The position numbers and the translations under genes are program-made. The notes beneath the pieces were generated by a model that ran no database searches, was not told the DNA's origin, and saw only the letters and a program-made list of their open reading frames with translations. From CAYNWT01 sp964450955 (GTDB lineage Bacteria > Planctomycetota > Planctomycetia > Planctomycetales > Planctomycetaceae): a DNA stretch of 64,000 bases. How positions within the stretch are numbered: the first letter of the stretch is position 1; each line of letters starts with the position of its first letter. The stretch lies in assembly GCA_964450955.1 (NCBI GenBank), contig CAYVFI010000004.1, positions 124,001 to 188,000 on the forward strand, written 5' to 3'. Below, piece by piece: positions 26,001 through 33,013 of the stretch.

Positions 26001-27103
26001 CGGGATTTGATGCGTTTGAGTTCTGGCAGGTATTGGTCGTCCAATGCGGACAGTTCGGCCACGCGTGTCGCTTCGGCTTCGGCGACTTTCGTATTCTGAA
26101 CCACTTTGGCTTTTCCAAGCGCTTTGCGGCGATGGACCTTTTGAGTCTCGACCCATTTCGTCGCCGCCGCACGAAGGCGTTCGGTTTCTCTTTTCCCGGC
26201 AGTTAACCACTCGCGCCGAGCGTTGGCGGCGGTAATGGAACTTTCCTGCAGCACCGCATACTGCCGCATGGCCTGGCCACGCGCGATGCCGTACAGAACC
26301 AGGCAGATGACGAATGCCACGCCAACGCCAATACCGCAGGCGGTTAGCAGCCAACCTGAATCGACGCTGCTGAAGTCGCTAAACAATTGCCCGGGATCGC
26401 CCTGCAGCGCGAACACAAACGGCGTGGCGACGGCCCATGCCAAAACCAGCAGGATGAGCGGGCGGATTCCACGGAACTGTCGTGGGAGGAACAACGACTT
26501 AAGATTCGATAACGCGCGGCCCGCGCTTTCGGTCGCGCTGACGTGCAGTTCGTGCAGTTCGTCGCTGCTGGCACCGGTGACGTCTTTCACGGACACATCG
26601 GTGGCCTGCCCACGCAGGTTCATTACGCCACCGGCTTCTTCGAGGAAGTGGTCGAGTTCTTTGGCCTGCGTCTCCAGGAACTCGCGTTCTTTTTTGGTTC
26701 GAGCTCTGAACAATTCGTAGCGGTGAACTTCACTGTCTTCAGCCGATTTGTCGTAGACAGAGTTCACCATCCACTTGGCTTCCTGGAACTCTTTCTCGGC
26801 TTCCTTGACGGCCTTCGAGAAAACCCGATTCACTTCCTGTTGTTTACCTTTGTACTCCGACTCCGCTTCAGTGTGATGCGCTTCGAATTCGTCTGCGATA
26901 TCTTCCTGAAGTTCCTTGTACTCTTTCTGGGCGGTCTCAATGTCTGTTGAGAGACGGGTGGTGAGTTCAATGCTGGATGCGGCGTAGTGTTCTTCTGCCG
27001 CGGCCAGTTTCGCGGCGAGTTCGCCGGTCAGTCGGCCTTCTTCTGCGACTCGGTATCGAACCAGCCGGAAGAGTTGTTCAATTTTCTTTGACGGATCCAG
27101 CAC
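23057..27103 (-). CDS. FtsK/SpoIIIE-type ATPase of a type VII-like secretion locus (EccC-like)
   Basis: 1348 aa. Residues 1-200 are long helices/coiled coil; two membrane helices lie at about 214-234 and 251-272; a second coiled coil spans 285-400. Three ATPase-like modules follow. The first (about 500-690; RFTIIDPVGLGENF, FLVVANFPF) lacks a P-loop. The second is canonical, with Walker A GKTGSGKS at 779-786, Walker B LMLVIDEF at 882-889 and the FtsK segment GIHVLLGSQTLGG. The third (about 1055 onward) is degenerate (IVGQNEGLARGT). This three-module plan resembles EccC/EssC, the motor of ESX secretion. It is the last gene of a four-gene cluster with two WXG100-like proteins. The coiled-coil N-terminus is unlike EccC. 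Confidence 0.88.
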   Translation of the reverse strand: MLDPSKKIEQLFRLVRYRVAEEGRLTGELAAKLAAAEEHYAASSIELTTRLSTDIETAQKEYKELQEDIADEFEAHHTEAESEYKGKQQEVNRVFSKAVKEAEKEFQEAKWMVNSVYDKSAEDSEVHRYELFRARTKKEREFLETQAKELDHFLEEAGGVMNLRGQATDVSVKDVTGASSDELHELHVSATESAGRALSNLKSLFLPRQFRGIRPLILLVLAWAVATPFVFALQGDPGQLFSDFSSVDSGWLLTACGIGVGVAFVICLVLYGIARGQAMRQYAVLQESSITAANARREWLTAGKRETERLRAAATKWVETQKVHRRKALGKAKVVQNTKVAEAEATRVAELSALDDQYLPELKRIKSRRERRSREADEKYPALSSSLDNRLNSQQDLMTKQHTDSVASINAEASAAWAEMSKSWKTGFADFANAHHDIANRVSNGFPSWEQLTTKWEPSREPTEVIPVGDLDINIDSIEGGVSQHEELAVEPTRFNMPALLRFPDEMSLLLKTDDGGRDEGVALLQTTMLRLLTSLPPGKVRFTIIDPVGLGENFSAFMHLADYDDVLVTSRIWTEEQQISKRLLDLTEHMENVFQTYLRNEFSTIQEYNKQAGEVAEPYHFLVVANFPFNFSDDAAKRLTAIMSSGPRCGVHTLMSYDARQDMPRGFQIGDLAKYATCMDWKKDQFVWDHPVYRELPLTLEPPPASTEFSQIIRNVGEESRDARHVEVAFERIAPSPEAFWTQDSRKGISCPLGRAGATKLQHLQLGRGTSQHVMIAGKTGSGKSTLLHILVTNIALHYSADEVQFYLIDFKKGVEFKTYASNRLPHARVIAIESDREFGLSVLRKLDSILQERGDIFRDQGVQDVAAYRDANPDAVMPRLMLVIDEFQEFFVDDDQIAQQAGLLLDRLVRQGRAFGIHVLLGSQTLGGAYSLARSTMGQIAVRIALQCSEADSHLILSEDNMAARLLSRPGDAIYNDSNGTMEGNHPFQIAWLDDERRERYLHKIINERHANEVRPLVVFEGNIPAQPANNIALTKAIREEESQTAPRSLRLWLGEPVAIKESTYVPLRRQSGHNLLIVGQNEGLARGTLLMSAISVASQVTPEPASPNEDVGRVYIFDAGERSDEDAIWNTLTDQLPHKTKMVDLRGTEAAVGEIRKEIARRDSEGLVDEPPIYIVVNGLSRFRDLRKDDDDFGFGGFDGGGEKTVSCNKLFAEIIKEGPSLGVHALVWCDTYSNTTRWLSTQSLREFELRICFQMNSTDSSNLIDSPVGSRLGPNRALLYVEEVGSAEKFRPYGTASADWITQTAREINGEVEPVAVAAREEPTLETAPTEPETVDELDGWTIE

Positions 27104-27181
27104 GTTGGGGGTCCTGATTTTGGTCGATCGTGGTGTTGCGGGGGACTTTAGATTTCAGAATTGAGACTTAAGGACGATTCT

Positions 27182-27421
27182 CTAGTACTGTTCTCGTTTG
27201 TGTTCGCATGCGCGTTGGGCTTCATCGTAGACGCTAGCCAGGCGGCCCGCTGCTTCCAGTGTCATGCTAACCCGGGGACGGACGTGGACCATATAGTTGT
27301 CTTCGAATGCCTGCGACGCGGTGTCGCTCCAGGAATCCTTGAGTGTCTGCCACGCGATTTCCAACTGTTCGTAGGCTTCGCTTAAGTTAGCGCACGGGGA
27401 ACGCAGATCGCAGATTCTCAT
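27182..27421 (-). CDS. WXG100-like small helical protein B
   Basis: 79 aa. Helical hairpin pattern with the central turn KDSWSDTASQAF (W31), matching W-x-G of WXG100/ESAT-6 proteins except that Asp replaces Gly. No signal peptide, as expected for ESX substrates. It overlaps the upstream 203-aa gene by 4 nt (27418-27421) and precedes the ATPase gene by 78 nt, so all are probably co-transcribed. Likely a secreted or structural substrate of the ATPase, possibly dimerising with the other WXG100-like protein. Confidence 0.75.
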   Translation of the reverse strand: MRICDLRSPCANLSEAYEQLEIAWQTLKDSWSDTASQAFEDNYMVHVRPRVSMTLEAAGRLASVYDEAQRACEHKREQY

Positions 27422-28029
27422 GAGTCTTCCTCCCTGGTGTCTGTTTCGATTTCGGTGTCCGCCGGGGCGTCAGTTGGTTCGGTTACGGCTGCAGCGACGG
27501 TGGTGTCTTCAGCAACAAACTTGTTGACCACCGCCATCGTATCTGCGGTGGTGATAGTGGCGTACTGTTCCAGCTTGGCGACCATCCGCTGCATGAGAGC
27601 GCACATCTTTGGAACCTCACCGTCCAGCATGCGCGATAGTTGTGCCTGGCGGCCAGTGAATTCTTCTGCTTCGCTACGCGCTTTGATTGTCCATTGTTTG
27701 ACAACTTCAATCTGACGGCGGCAGTATTCGACGTTGTGTTTGGCCGCGTCCAGAGCCTTCTTCTCGTCGTAGCACGAGGGTCTGAAATCGCCGGTGCGAC
27801 GCATCTTACACTGCGTCAGCCGTGTTCTGGCTTCGGCGAGTTGCTGGTGTGCGAGTTCCAGCTGACGTTTCCAGAAGATAGGGCGGTCGAGTTCCAGCCA
27901 TTGAATCATCCTGCGCGATTGCTGTTGCAGGTTGGTTCCGGCGCGGCCGGCGGTGTCCTGGAACTTGACCAGCGCGATTTCGAAGTTGCGCAAAGCTTCG
28001 ATGGATCGAACGTTTGCAGATTCGCTCAT
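27418..28029 (-). CDS. helical protein between the two WXG100-like genes
   Basis: 203 aa. No family recognised. Nearly all-helical: ALRNFEIALVKFQDTAGRAG, LELAHQQLAEARTRLTQ and AAKHNVEYCRRQIEVVKQW, ending in a low-complexity acidic tail rich in Thr, Glu and Ala (about 170-203). No signal peptide or membrane helix. Position between two WXG100-like genes, with a 4-nt overlap to the second, indicates a component, chaperone or larger substrate of the same locus. Its Cys residues (e.g. in CKMRRTGDFRPSC) are unusual for WXG proteins. Confidence 0.7.
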   Translation of the reverse strand: MSESANVRSIEALRNFEIALVKFQDTAGRAGTNLQQQSRRMIQWLELDRPIFWKRQLELAHQQLAEARTRLTQCKMRRTGDFRPSCYDEKKALDAAKHNVEYCRRQIEVVKQWTIKARSEAEEFTGRQAQLSRMLDGEVPKMCALMQRMVAKLEQYATITTADTMAVVNKFVAEDTTVAAAVTEPTDAPADTEIETDTREEDS

Positions 28030-28082
28030 GGGCGACCTTCACTAGCGGTGTGTTCGGTTTTGAACTGAAAAAGGGCTGCGCA

Positions 28083-28355
28083 CTACCGTTCGTTTAGATA
28101 CTCCTCAATTAGCTGCGCCTTACGCAGCAGGTAGGGAATGTGTTCGCTATTCGTTTCTATGAAACGTGAAACGGCCTTCATGTTCTGCTGGAATTCATCG
28201 GAAAACCGTTTGTTTTCCTGATCGCGCCAGGATTGGCTAAGCGTGGCCAGTTGGTTGGACAATGCGGATGCATTTTCGTGAAGTTCGCTGTTGAACCGCT
28301 TCAGCGACTGCGCAAAACGGCGCAGTTCACCGGGGTCGACGATTGCCTGAGGCAT
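28083..28355 (-). CDS. WXG100-like small helical protein A
   Basis: 90 aa, first gene of the cluster. Two helices around TLSQSWRDQENKRFSDEF: W43-x-D in place of W-x-G, with the preceding Leu/Ala pattern of WXG100 proteins. The start PQAIVDPGELRRFAQSLKRFN resembles the WXG100 opening (..d...l..fa..L..f). No signal peptide. Ends with LLRKAQLIEEYLNER. Length close to 100 aa as in the family. Probable ESX-type substrate or core component together with the 79-aa protein. Confidence 0.82.
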   Translation of the reverse strand: MPQAIVDPGELRRFAQSLKRFNSELHENASALSNQLATLSQSWRDQENKRFSDEFQQNMKAVSRFIETNSEHIPYLLRKAQLIEEYLNER

Positions 28356-28884
28356 GAGCGTTTATTCCAATCTAAATTTTCCGGCTGAATAGCCGTGAGA
28401 CGTGCTAACCCATTATCCGCGGAGTGAACGCGATAACAAGACGAACAAAGAGCCCACAGGTATCTGCTAACCGCCTGGGCCGACCAGCGACAGCGAGATT
28501 CTGTACGCCTACCGACGCGAGCAGGCCGTGGCGACGCGAATACCACGCCGACGCAAATTCGTCGCTCCTGCTTGCGGCCCACGTTGCCTGACGCCACGCC
28601 AGCAAAGAAAAGCGAACGAACTCAGCGGCAGGATCGTATTGAGTTCAAGTTCGGCATCGGGTGATGACGAATTTTCGGTTGAAGCGCGAGACTTACGCAT
28701 TGGGCCTCCGCCTGAATTCGCGACTGTCAAACGACTTGTGATTGACGCCCAGAACGGAAGTGCATAGAACTCGCGCGATGAAGTGAATCCAACGTGTTGG
28801 TTCTCTTCAAATTATGGTTGGTCGCTACGGCACCAGGGGAACAACCAAATCAAACCGGTGCCATCTGATCTACGGAGGCCAATG
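28356..28884. other. intergenic region upstream of the T7SS-like cluster
   Basis: 529 nt between the divergent WXG100-like gene and the histone-like gene. Open frames exist on both strands (for example 28528-28767 +), but composition is Arg-rich and unlike the neighbours; I regard them as non-coding. The stretch at 28545-28640 reads like a dispersed intergenic repeat of the kind seen in planctomycete genomes, which needs a genome search. Promoters for both flanking genes should lie here. Confidence 0.4.
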
Positions 28885-29184
28885 ATGGCTACTCGGAAGA
28901 AGACCGCGAAGAAGAAGTCGGCGAAGAAATCAACTGCGAAGAAGACTGCAAAGAAGTCGACTAAGAAGAAGGTCGCCAAGAAGTCAACGAAGAAGAAAGC
29001 CACCAAGAAGAAGGCTAAGAAGTCGACCAAGAAAAAGGCTGCTAAGAAGTCAACGAAAAAGAAAGCAGCCAAGAAGTCGACTAAGAAGAAGGCAACTAAG
29101 AAAAAGGCTGCCAAAAAGTCGACCAAGAAAAAGGCCGCCAAAAAAGTGGCTAAGAAGCGCACAACCAAGCGGAAGAAGAAGTAG
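28885..29184 (+). CDS. lysine-rich histone H1-like protein
   Basis: 99 aa from the second of two adjacent ATGs, 6 nt after GGAGG. The whole protein is built from Lys, Ala, Ser and Thr in repeats of KKSTKKKAAK type, with no other domain; it ends KRTTKRKKK. This resembles the C-terminal tail of eukaryotic H1 and bacterial Hc1/AlgP-like proteins, which bind and compact DNA. A strong terminator follows 28 nt after the stop, so it is a monocistronic, probably well-expressed gene. The antisense strand gives a spurious Phe/Leu-rich frame. Confidence 0.88.
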   Translation: MATRKKTAKKKSAKKSTAKKTAKKSTKKKVAKKSTKKKATKKKAKKSTKKKAAKKSTKKKAAKKSTKKKATKKKAAKKSTKKKAAKKVAKKRTTKRKKK

Positions 29185-29211
29185 TCGTCTTCCTGACTTC
29201 AAATCTGCAAA

Positions 29212-29249
29212 ACAGGTCGTCTCTCGCGTGAGACGGCCTGTTTTTTTTT
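29212..29249 (+). terminator. rho-independent terminator of the histone-like gene
   Basis: acaggtcgtctc and gagacggcctgt form a 12-nt stem with one G-G mismatch around a short loop, followed by at least nine T (29241-29249). Confidence 0.92.
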
Positions 29250-29362
29250 CGGGCAGCCATCCTAATTTGATCCGAGCCAGCGGAACGCTGTTGCTTCCGA
29301 CCTCCGCCCCGCCGCAGCAGCGAGATTCGGCGGAGCTACGGAATCTGATTCACGGACCTGGC

Positions 29363-29424
29363 AAGCTTGTCGCTAAAACAACGCATGTGGTCAAAAGCAT
29401 CGCAAGTCCGTACCCGACAAGCTT
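29363..29424. repeat. inverted repeat aagcttgtcg / cgacaagctt
   Basis: Perfect 10-bp arms at 29363-29372 and 29415-29424 with 42 nt between. It sits in the otherwise featureless ~320-nt gap between the histone-like terminator and the 50-aa membrane protein (29250-29507). Confidence 0.5.
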
Positions 29425-29507
29425 ATGATCGATTGCAGGACTCGGGTGAGCCACTGCGGCATTGCCCGACCAAGGCTGAACCTCATTCGCGCTATCGCTG
29501 ATTCGGT

Positions 29508-29660
29508 ATGACCAAAGACGATAAATACGGCTTCGCGGGTGTACTGCTTTGTGCGGCGGTCGGTTATTACGACGAAGCGTGGCGACCGCTTTGGTTTGGG
29601 GTCGGATTCTTGTTGGCGGCGTGGACGGTGTGGTCGCTGATGAAGGCCGATTCGAATTAG
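29508..29660 (+). CDS. small membrane protein (50 aa), unknown
   Basis: ATG 29508 to TAG 29660. Reads MTKDDKYGFAGVLLCAAVGY, then YDEAWRPLWFGVGFLLAAWT and VWSLMKADSN. Two hydrophobic segments (GFAGVLLCAAVGYY and WFGVGFLLAAWTVWSL) with charged ends suggest an inner-membrane hairpin. No clear Shine-Dalgarno. Unknown family; coding status rests on composition and clean membrane topology only. Confidence 0.5.
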   Translation: MTKDDKYGFAGVLLCAAVGYYDEAWRPLWFGVGFLLAAWTVWSLMKADSN

Positions 29661-29938
29661 TTCGCCGATCGGCACACTTCATGACAAAACATCGTCTTAG
29701 ACGAATGTGCGTTCGCAAAGTCTCAGCAGGCCGTAACGTCGAACCAAACTGCGAAACGTCAGAATTGCCTGCAGCCGGATTTCATATGGCATGGTAGACC
29801 GGGCAAAAACCCAGGCTTACGGTCGCCGACTATCAAGCCAGTCAGTTTTCGAAAGGGAGCCGATTCAGGATCGCAGACGGTTTGACAAACTTCTGAAAGA
29901 CTGACCAGCGACCTGACGCAGGCTGTTCCGACCGGTCT

Positions 29939-30865
29939 CTACGAGTCCACCGTTTCGCGCGAGTTCGTCGATTGTGACTCACTGACCTGCCCCTCGGCAT
30001 AACGCTCAGCCGGAATTCGTGGTCCGCGCAGGACTTCGTCGGTGGCGGCTTCGATACGTAGTAGTCGTTCGCCGATGACTTCGATGCGGTGTGATACTTC
30101 GTCGTTGGATTGTTCCATCCCGCCGGAGACCAGATTAATGACGCCAAGAAACAACAGCATCTGGCCGACGGTCGTGATCAGCCAACCGGTTGGCGTGTAG
30201 TTTGAGTAACCACCAAAGTGACCGTACACGACGACAGCGGTTCCGATAGTGAGTGCAAGTACGCCCAGGTAGGCCAGCCACTGCCCCGTTGTTACAGCCC
30301 AGCTTGGTTGTTTGTGTGGAGCCATTTCAAAGTGCGGCCCGGCCAATTCTTTGCCATGCGGGCCATCAATGTGTCGGTGGACCGCCCGACGTTGGCCTCG
30401 AATACGATCAGTTGATACAGCAACATCACGCACCGCCGCTGGTCGATCGATACGAAGGGTGCGCTGGCTGGGTGCCTGTGTCGAACGCCGCTGGGGCTGA
30501 ACCGGTTCAGTCTCAGCATTGTGTTCGTGGCCGGTGTGTTGATCGCGCTTACTCACAGTCTGCTGGCTCCGTGTTCGAGGGCGAGGGGCCTCTGATTCGG
30601 CCGCACCGGGTGGTGTATTTTCTTCAATGTTGCCCATCGCTGATGGCTGTTTCTCCAAAGCACGTGCGCGACTGCCGGGCAATGGACCGTAGGGGTCCAT
30701 CATGCTTTTGGTTGACCAACGTTCCAGAATTTCTCTCGCATCCCTGGTTCGTTCGCGGATCCCGTGCGCTTGCGCGATTTCAGATCCGCATGTTGCACAC
30801 TGAACGCGACCGGAATCAGGTGAGACCTCGGCAGCGACATCTGCTTTACAAGTGACACACCACAT
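29939..30865 (-). CDS. zinc-ribbon membrane protein, unknown
   Basis: About 308 aa from ATG 30865 (MWCVTCKADVAAEVSP); the frame extends to 31021 but the conserved part starts here. N-terminal zinc ribbon CVTC...CATC (residues 3-6 and ~23-26). A long polar, Arg/Gln-rich disordered region follows, then two membrane helices (QWLAYLGVLALTIGTAVVVYG and WLITTVGQMLLFLGVINLV) and a C-terminal helix (RIEVIGERLLRIEAATDEVL). Lies 158 nt after truD, same strand, possibly the last gene of that operon. No function can be assigned. Confidence 0.72.
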   Translation of the reverse strand: MWCVTCKADVAAEVSPDSGRVQCATCGSEIAQAHGIRERTRDAREILERWSTKSMMDPYGPLPGSRARALEKQPSAMGNIEENTPPGAAESEAPRPRTRSQQTVSKRDQHTGHEHNAETEPVQPQRRSTQAPSQRTLRIDRPAAVRDVAVSTDRIRGQRRAVHRHIDGPHGKELAGPHFEMAPHKQPSWAVTTGQWLAYLGVLALTIGTAVVVYGHFGGYSNYTPTGWLITTVGQMLLFLGVINLVSGGMEQSNDEVSHRIEVIGERLLRIEAATDEVLRGPRIPAERYAEGQVSESQSTNSRETVDS

Positions 30866-31023
30866 GATGGTGGTTCCGTTCGAACCGGAAGGAGAGATTT
30901 GACAACCGTGGAGAGAGAGAAAGTCCCGCGTGAAAACCGTGAGAGCCATCAAGCGGACGCTCATCGTAGGGGCACTGGAAAACCGGCAGCAAGACGGGAA
31001 TGTGGTTCCCGCGATCATCAAAC

Positions 31024-32163
31024 CTATGCTTCGGCACTTCCTGCCGCGCCCGGAGCCGATGGCCTGAATTCATCGGCAGATGGTGCCGAAAGCAGCAGTT
31101 CGTTGGTCAATTCACGAAGCAGGACTGTCGCGTAGGTCCCCGAATTCAATGAAAACTGCAGTCGCAATCCCGTGGGTACGAACTGCCATTCCAGTTGTTC
31201 GGGCCATCGCAATAGCGGCCGTCGCGTACCCATTGTCAGCTTCGGATACCGGCCGAACGCATCGTCCGGCAGCCCAAACATCTCAAACACTTCGCGTTCA
31301 AGATCAGCTGTCAGCCCGGTCGGCCTGGACATCTTCTTTCCAAAAATCGGGCCGGTAATTACCAGCTCGCCCGCATCCAGGCGTTGCTGTTCGGCTCCCG
31401 CATCTTCAACGGTGAAGTGCGTCCGACGATCGCGGAACATCACGACATCACCAGTTTGCACTCGATCGACCGTGCCGGATTCAAGTCGCCTACTCACAAC
31501 AATATTGAACATGGCACTTTGCAGCGACGACAGGCTAAGCCGAAACAACGATCGCCCAAACTCCTTCGTCATCGCACTCCTGCTACGCTGACCGGTCAAA
31601 AGTTCCCACCCCAGTCGAACCGTGTCGCCGCCACCAAACCGCTGCGTTCCGAAGTAGTTGGCGAAACCGATTTCCGTTAGCCGCTGCAGTTTCGCTTCAC
31701 ACGCGATTTGTTGTTCGGCAGTAATTTTTGAACGCAACAAAATGTCAAACCGGTTACCGCGCAGGTGTCCGGTCCTGAGCTTGTTGTTGTGAAGTGCGTG
31801 TTTAAGAACCTGCACAGCAGGCGTTTCCAACTCGCCAATTTTTTCCAAACGTGAAGCCGGCACAGAGATAAACTGACGGGTGACTGCTCTACGATCTTTG
31901 TTACCCGCGATACCAATGTCGCGTCCCGGGACACCCAACGTTCTCGCAATATGTCCGCGCAATTGGTCTGTGGTCAGGTCGCGTTTCTGGATCCACAAAA
32001 ACAGATGCTCGCCCTCACCTCCAGGCTCATACGACGGAATTTCATTAACGACAAAGTCTTCCGGTTCCTGTTTAAGGTACGCGGTGCTTAGTGCGGGGTC
32101 TCCGGTCCTTCGCAGACAGCCGGTCAGGCTTGCGATCGTTTGAAAGTCAATCGGCGGAGTCAT
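31024..32163 (-). CDS. truD: tRNA pseudouridine(13) synthase TruD
   Basis: 379 aa, full length. The TruD active-site motif is GIAGNKDRRAVTRQF with the catalytic Asp at position 90. Other family blocks: EDFVVNEIPSYEPGGEGEHLFLWIQK, NRFDILLR, NYFGTQRFGGGD and the C-terminal QFSLNSGTYATVLLREL. Converts U13 of certain tRNAs to pseudouridine. Its start overlaps the DUF2256 gene by 17 nt, so it is translationally linked to the upstream RNA-related genes. Confidence 0.96.
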   Translation of the reverse strand: MTPPIDFQTIASLTGCLRRTGDPALSTAYLKQEPEDFVVNEIPSYEPGGEGEHLFLWIQKRDLTTDQLRGHIARTLGVPGRDIGIAGNKDRRAVTRQFISVPASRLEKIGELETPAVQVLKHALHNNKLRTGHLRGNRFDILLRSKITAEQQIACEAKLQRLTEIGFANYFGTQRFGGGDTVRLGWELLTGQRSRSAMTKEFGRSLFRLSLSSLQSAMFNIVVSRRLESGTVDRVQTGDVVMFRDRRTHFTVEDAGAEQQRLDAGELVITGPIFGKKMSRPTGLTADLEREVFEMFGLPDDAFGRYPKLTMGTRRPLLRWPEQLEWQFVPTGLRLQFSLNSGTYATVLLRELTNELLLSAPSADEFRPSAPGAAGSAEA

Positions 32164-32305
32164 CGCAGTGCTTCTTATTTCTTCGACAGCGATCGCTGCA
32201 GTACTTCACGTCGTCCCAGTCCTTCGCCCACTTCCGACGCCACTCAAACGGCCGGCGGCAAACGGGACAAACTTTGGTCGGTCGGTTCTCTTTACCACGC
32301 GCCAT
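32147..32305 (-). CDS. DUF2256 small Cys-rich protein
   Basis: 52 aa from ATG 32305 (TGATG overlap with the upstream stop) to 32147. Sequence features: KVCPVCRRPFEWRRKWAKDW followed by KYCSDRCRRNK, i.e. a CxxC...CxxxC zinc-binding pattern characteristic of DUF2256. Function unknown; often near photolyase/cryptochrome genes in other bacteria, here between a NYN RNase and TruD, which suggests RNA binding by association. Confidence 0.85.
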   Translation of the reverse strand: MARGKENRPTKVCPVCRRPFEWRRKWAKDWDDVKYCSDRCRRNKKHCDDSAD

Positions 32306-32850
32306 CAGCCTGAGTTTTCATCTGAATCGGCAACGCCAAACTCTCGCATCCACCGTTCAACTTCTGCCGGTGCAAGTTGGCCACCAAACTTCACAGCTTC
32401 CTCAACGCTCATCGGCTTACGATTGGCTTTCATTTGTCGAGCCGCCCGTTTCTCTAACCGCGCCAGCCATTCTTCGCTATCGATAAACCGACAACGTCGA
32501 CGTTTGGCGGCACGTTGAATGCGATGGTCACTGGACACGACGCGCACCTGCCGAGGCGAGTTATGACCACGAATCAGATTTTCAATAACCGTATCCGCGT
32601 CACCACCCGGGTCAGCAAATTCGACCGTGATGCTTCTGATTCTGTACACCCGCTGCAGATGTGTGGGAGCGTTTATTGCGTCGAACACAACGTGCGTTCG
32701 TCGGCATTCGACTTCCGTAAGTTCTTCCGCGATAAACTGCAACAACCCTTCGCGCGCAGCTTGAAGTTCGCCCGGCCCGCCAAGGAATCGAGCCATCCCT
32801 GCGGCGTGCATGACGTTATAGCCATCAAGAATCAAAAACGGCTGAGCCAC
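32305..32850 (-). CDS. NYN-domain (YacP/Rae1-like) ribonuclease
   Basis: 181 aa. Opens FLILDGYNVMHAAG with the first catalytic Asp and Asn; continues THVVFDAINAPTHLQRV, FADPGGDADTVIENLI with the acidic cluster, and VRVVSSDHRIQRAAKRRRCRFIDSEEWLARL. This is the PIN-like NYN nuclease fold of YacP/Rae1, which cuts mRNA on ribosomes in Bacillus. C-terminal extension (about 135-181) is specific. First gene of the NYN-DUF2256-truD cluster; divergent from the aminotransferase. Confidence 0.88.
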   Translation of the reverse strand: MAQPFLILDGYNVMHAAGMARFLGGPGELQAAREGLLQFIAEELTEVECRRTHVVFDAINAPTHLQRVYRIRSITVEFADPGGDADTVIENLIRGHNSPRQVRVVSSDHRIQRAAKRRRCRFIDSEEWLARLEKRAARQMKANRKPMSVEEAVKFGGQLAPAEVERWMREFGVADSDENSG

Positions 32851-33013
32851 AGCAGCGTTCCGTTGCGTCGGTATCCGGCGAACGCGGTAGCTGAAACTGG
32901 TTACCGCCGGGCCGGTTGGTAGTTGGTTCGCGAGGAACGTCTTTAACAGGTCTGAAACTGATGTGGAAGGTGCAGGACGCTACAATCAGCCATGGATTGT
33001 TGGTGGAGGTCCC

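Noticed and set aside
28528..28767. 79-aa Arg-rich plus-strand frame upstream of the histone-like gene
   Set aside because: Composition does not look like a folded protein and no SD is present; more likely an intergenic dispersed repeat.
28812..29168. Phe/Leu/Val-rich 118-aa frame opposite the histone-like gene
   Set aside because: Antisense of AAG-rich Lys codons always gives such a frame; SD, terminator and repeat support the plus-strand gene.
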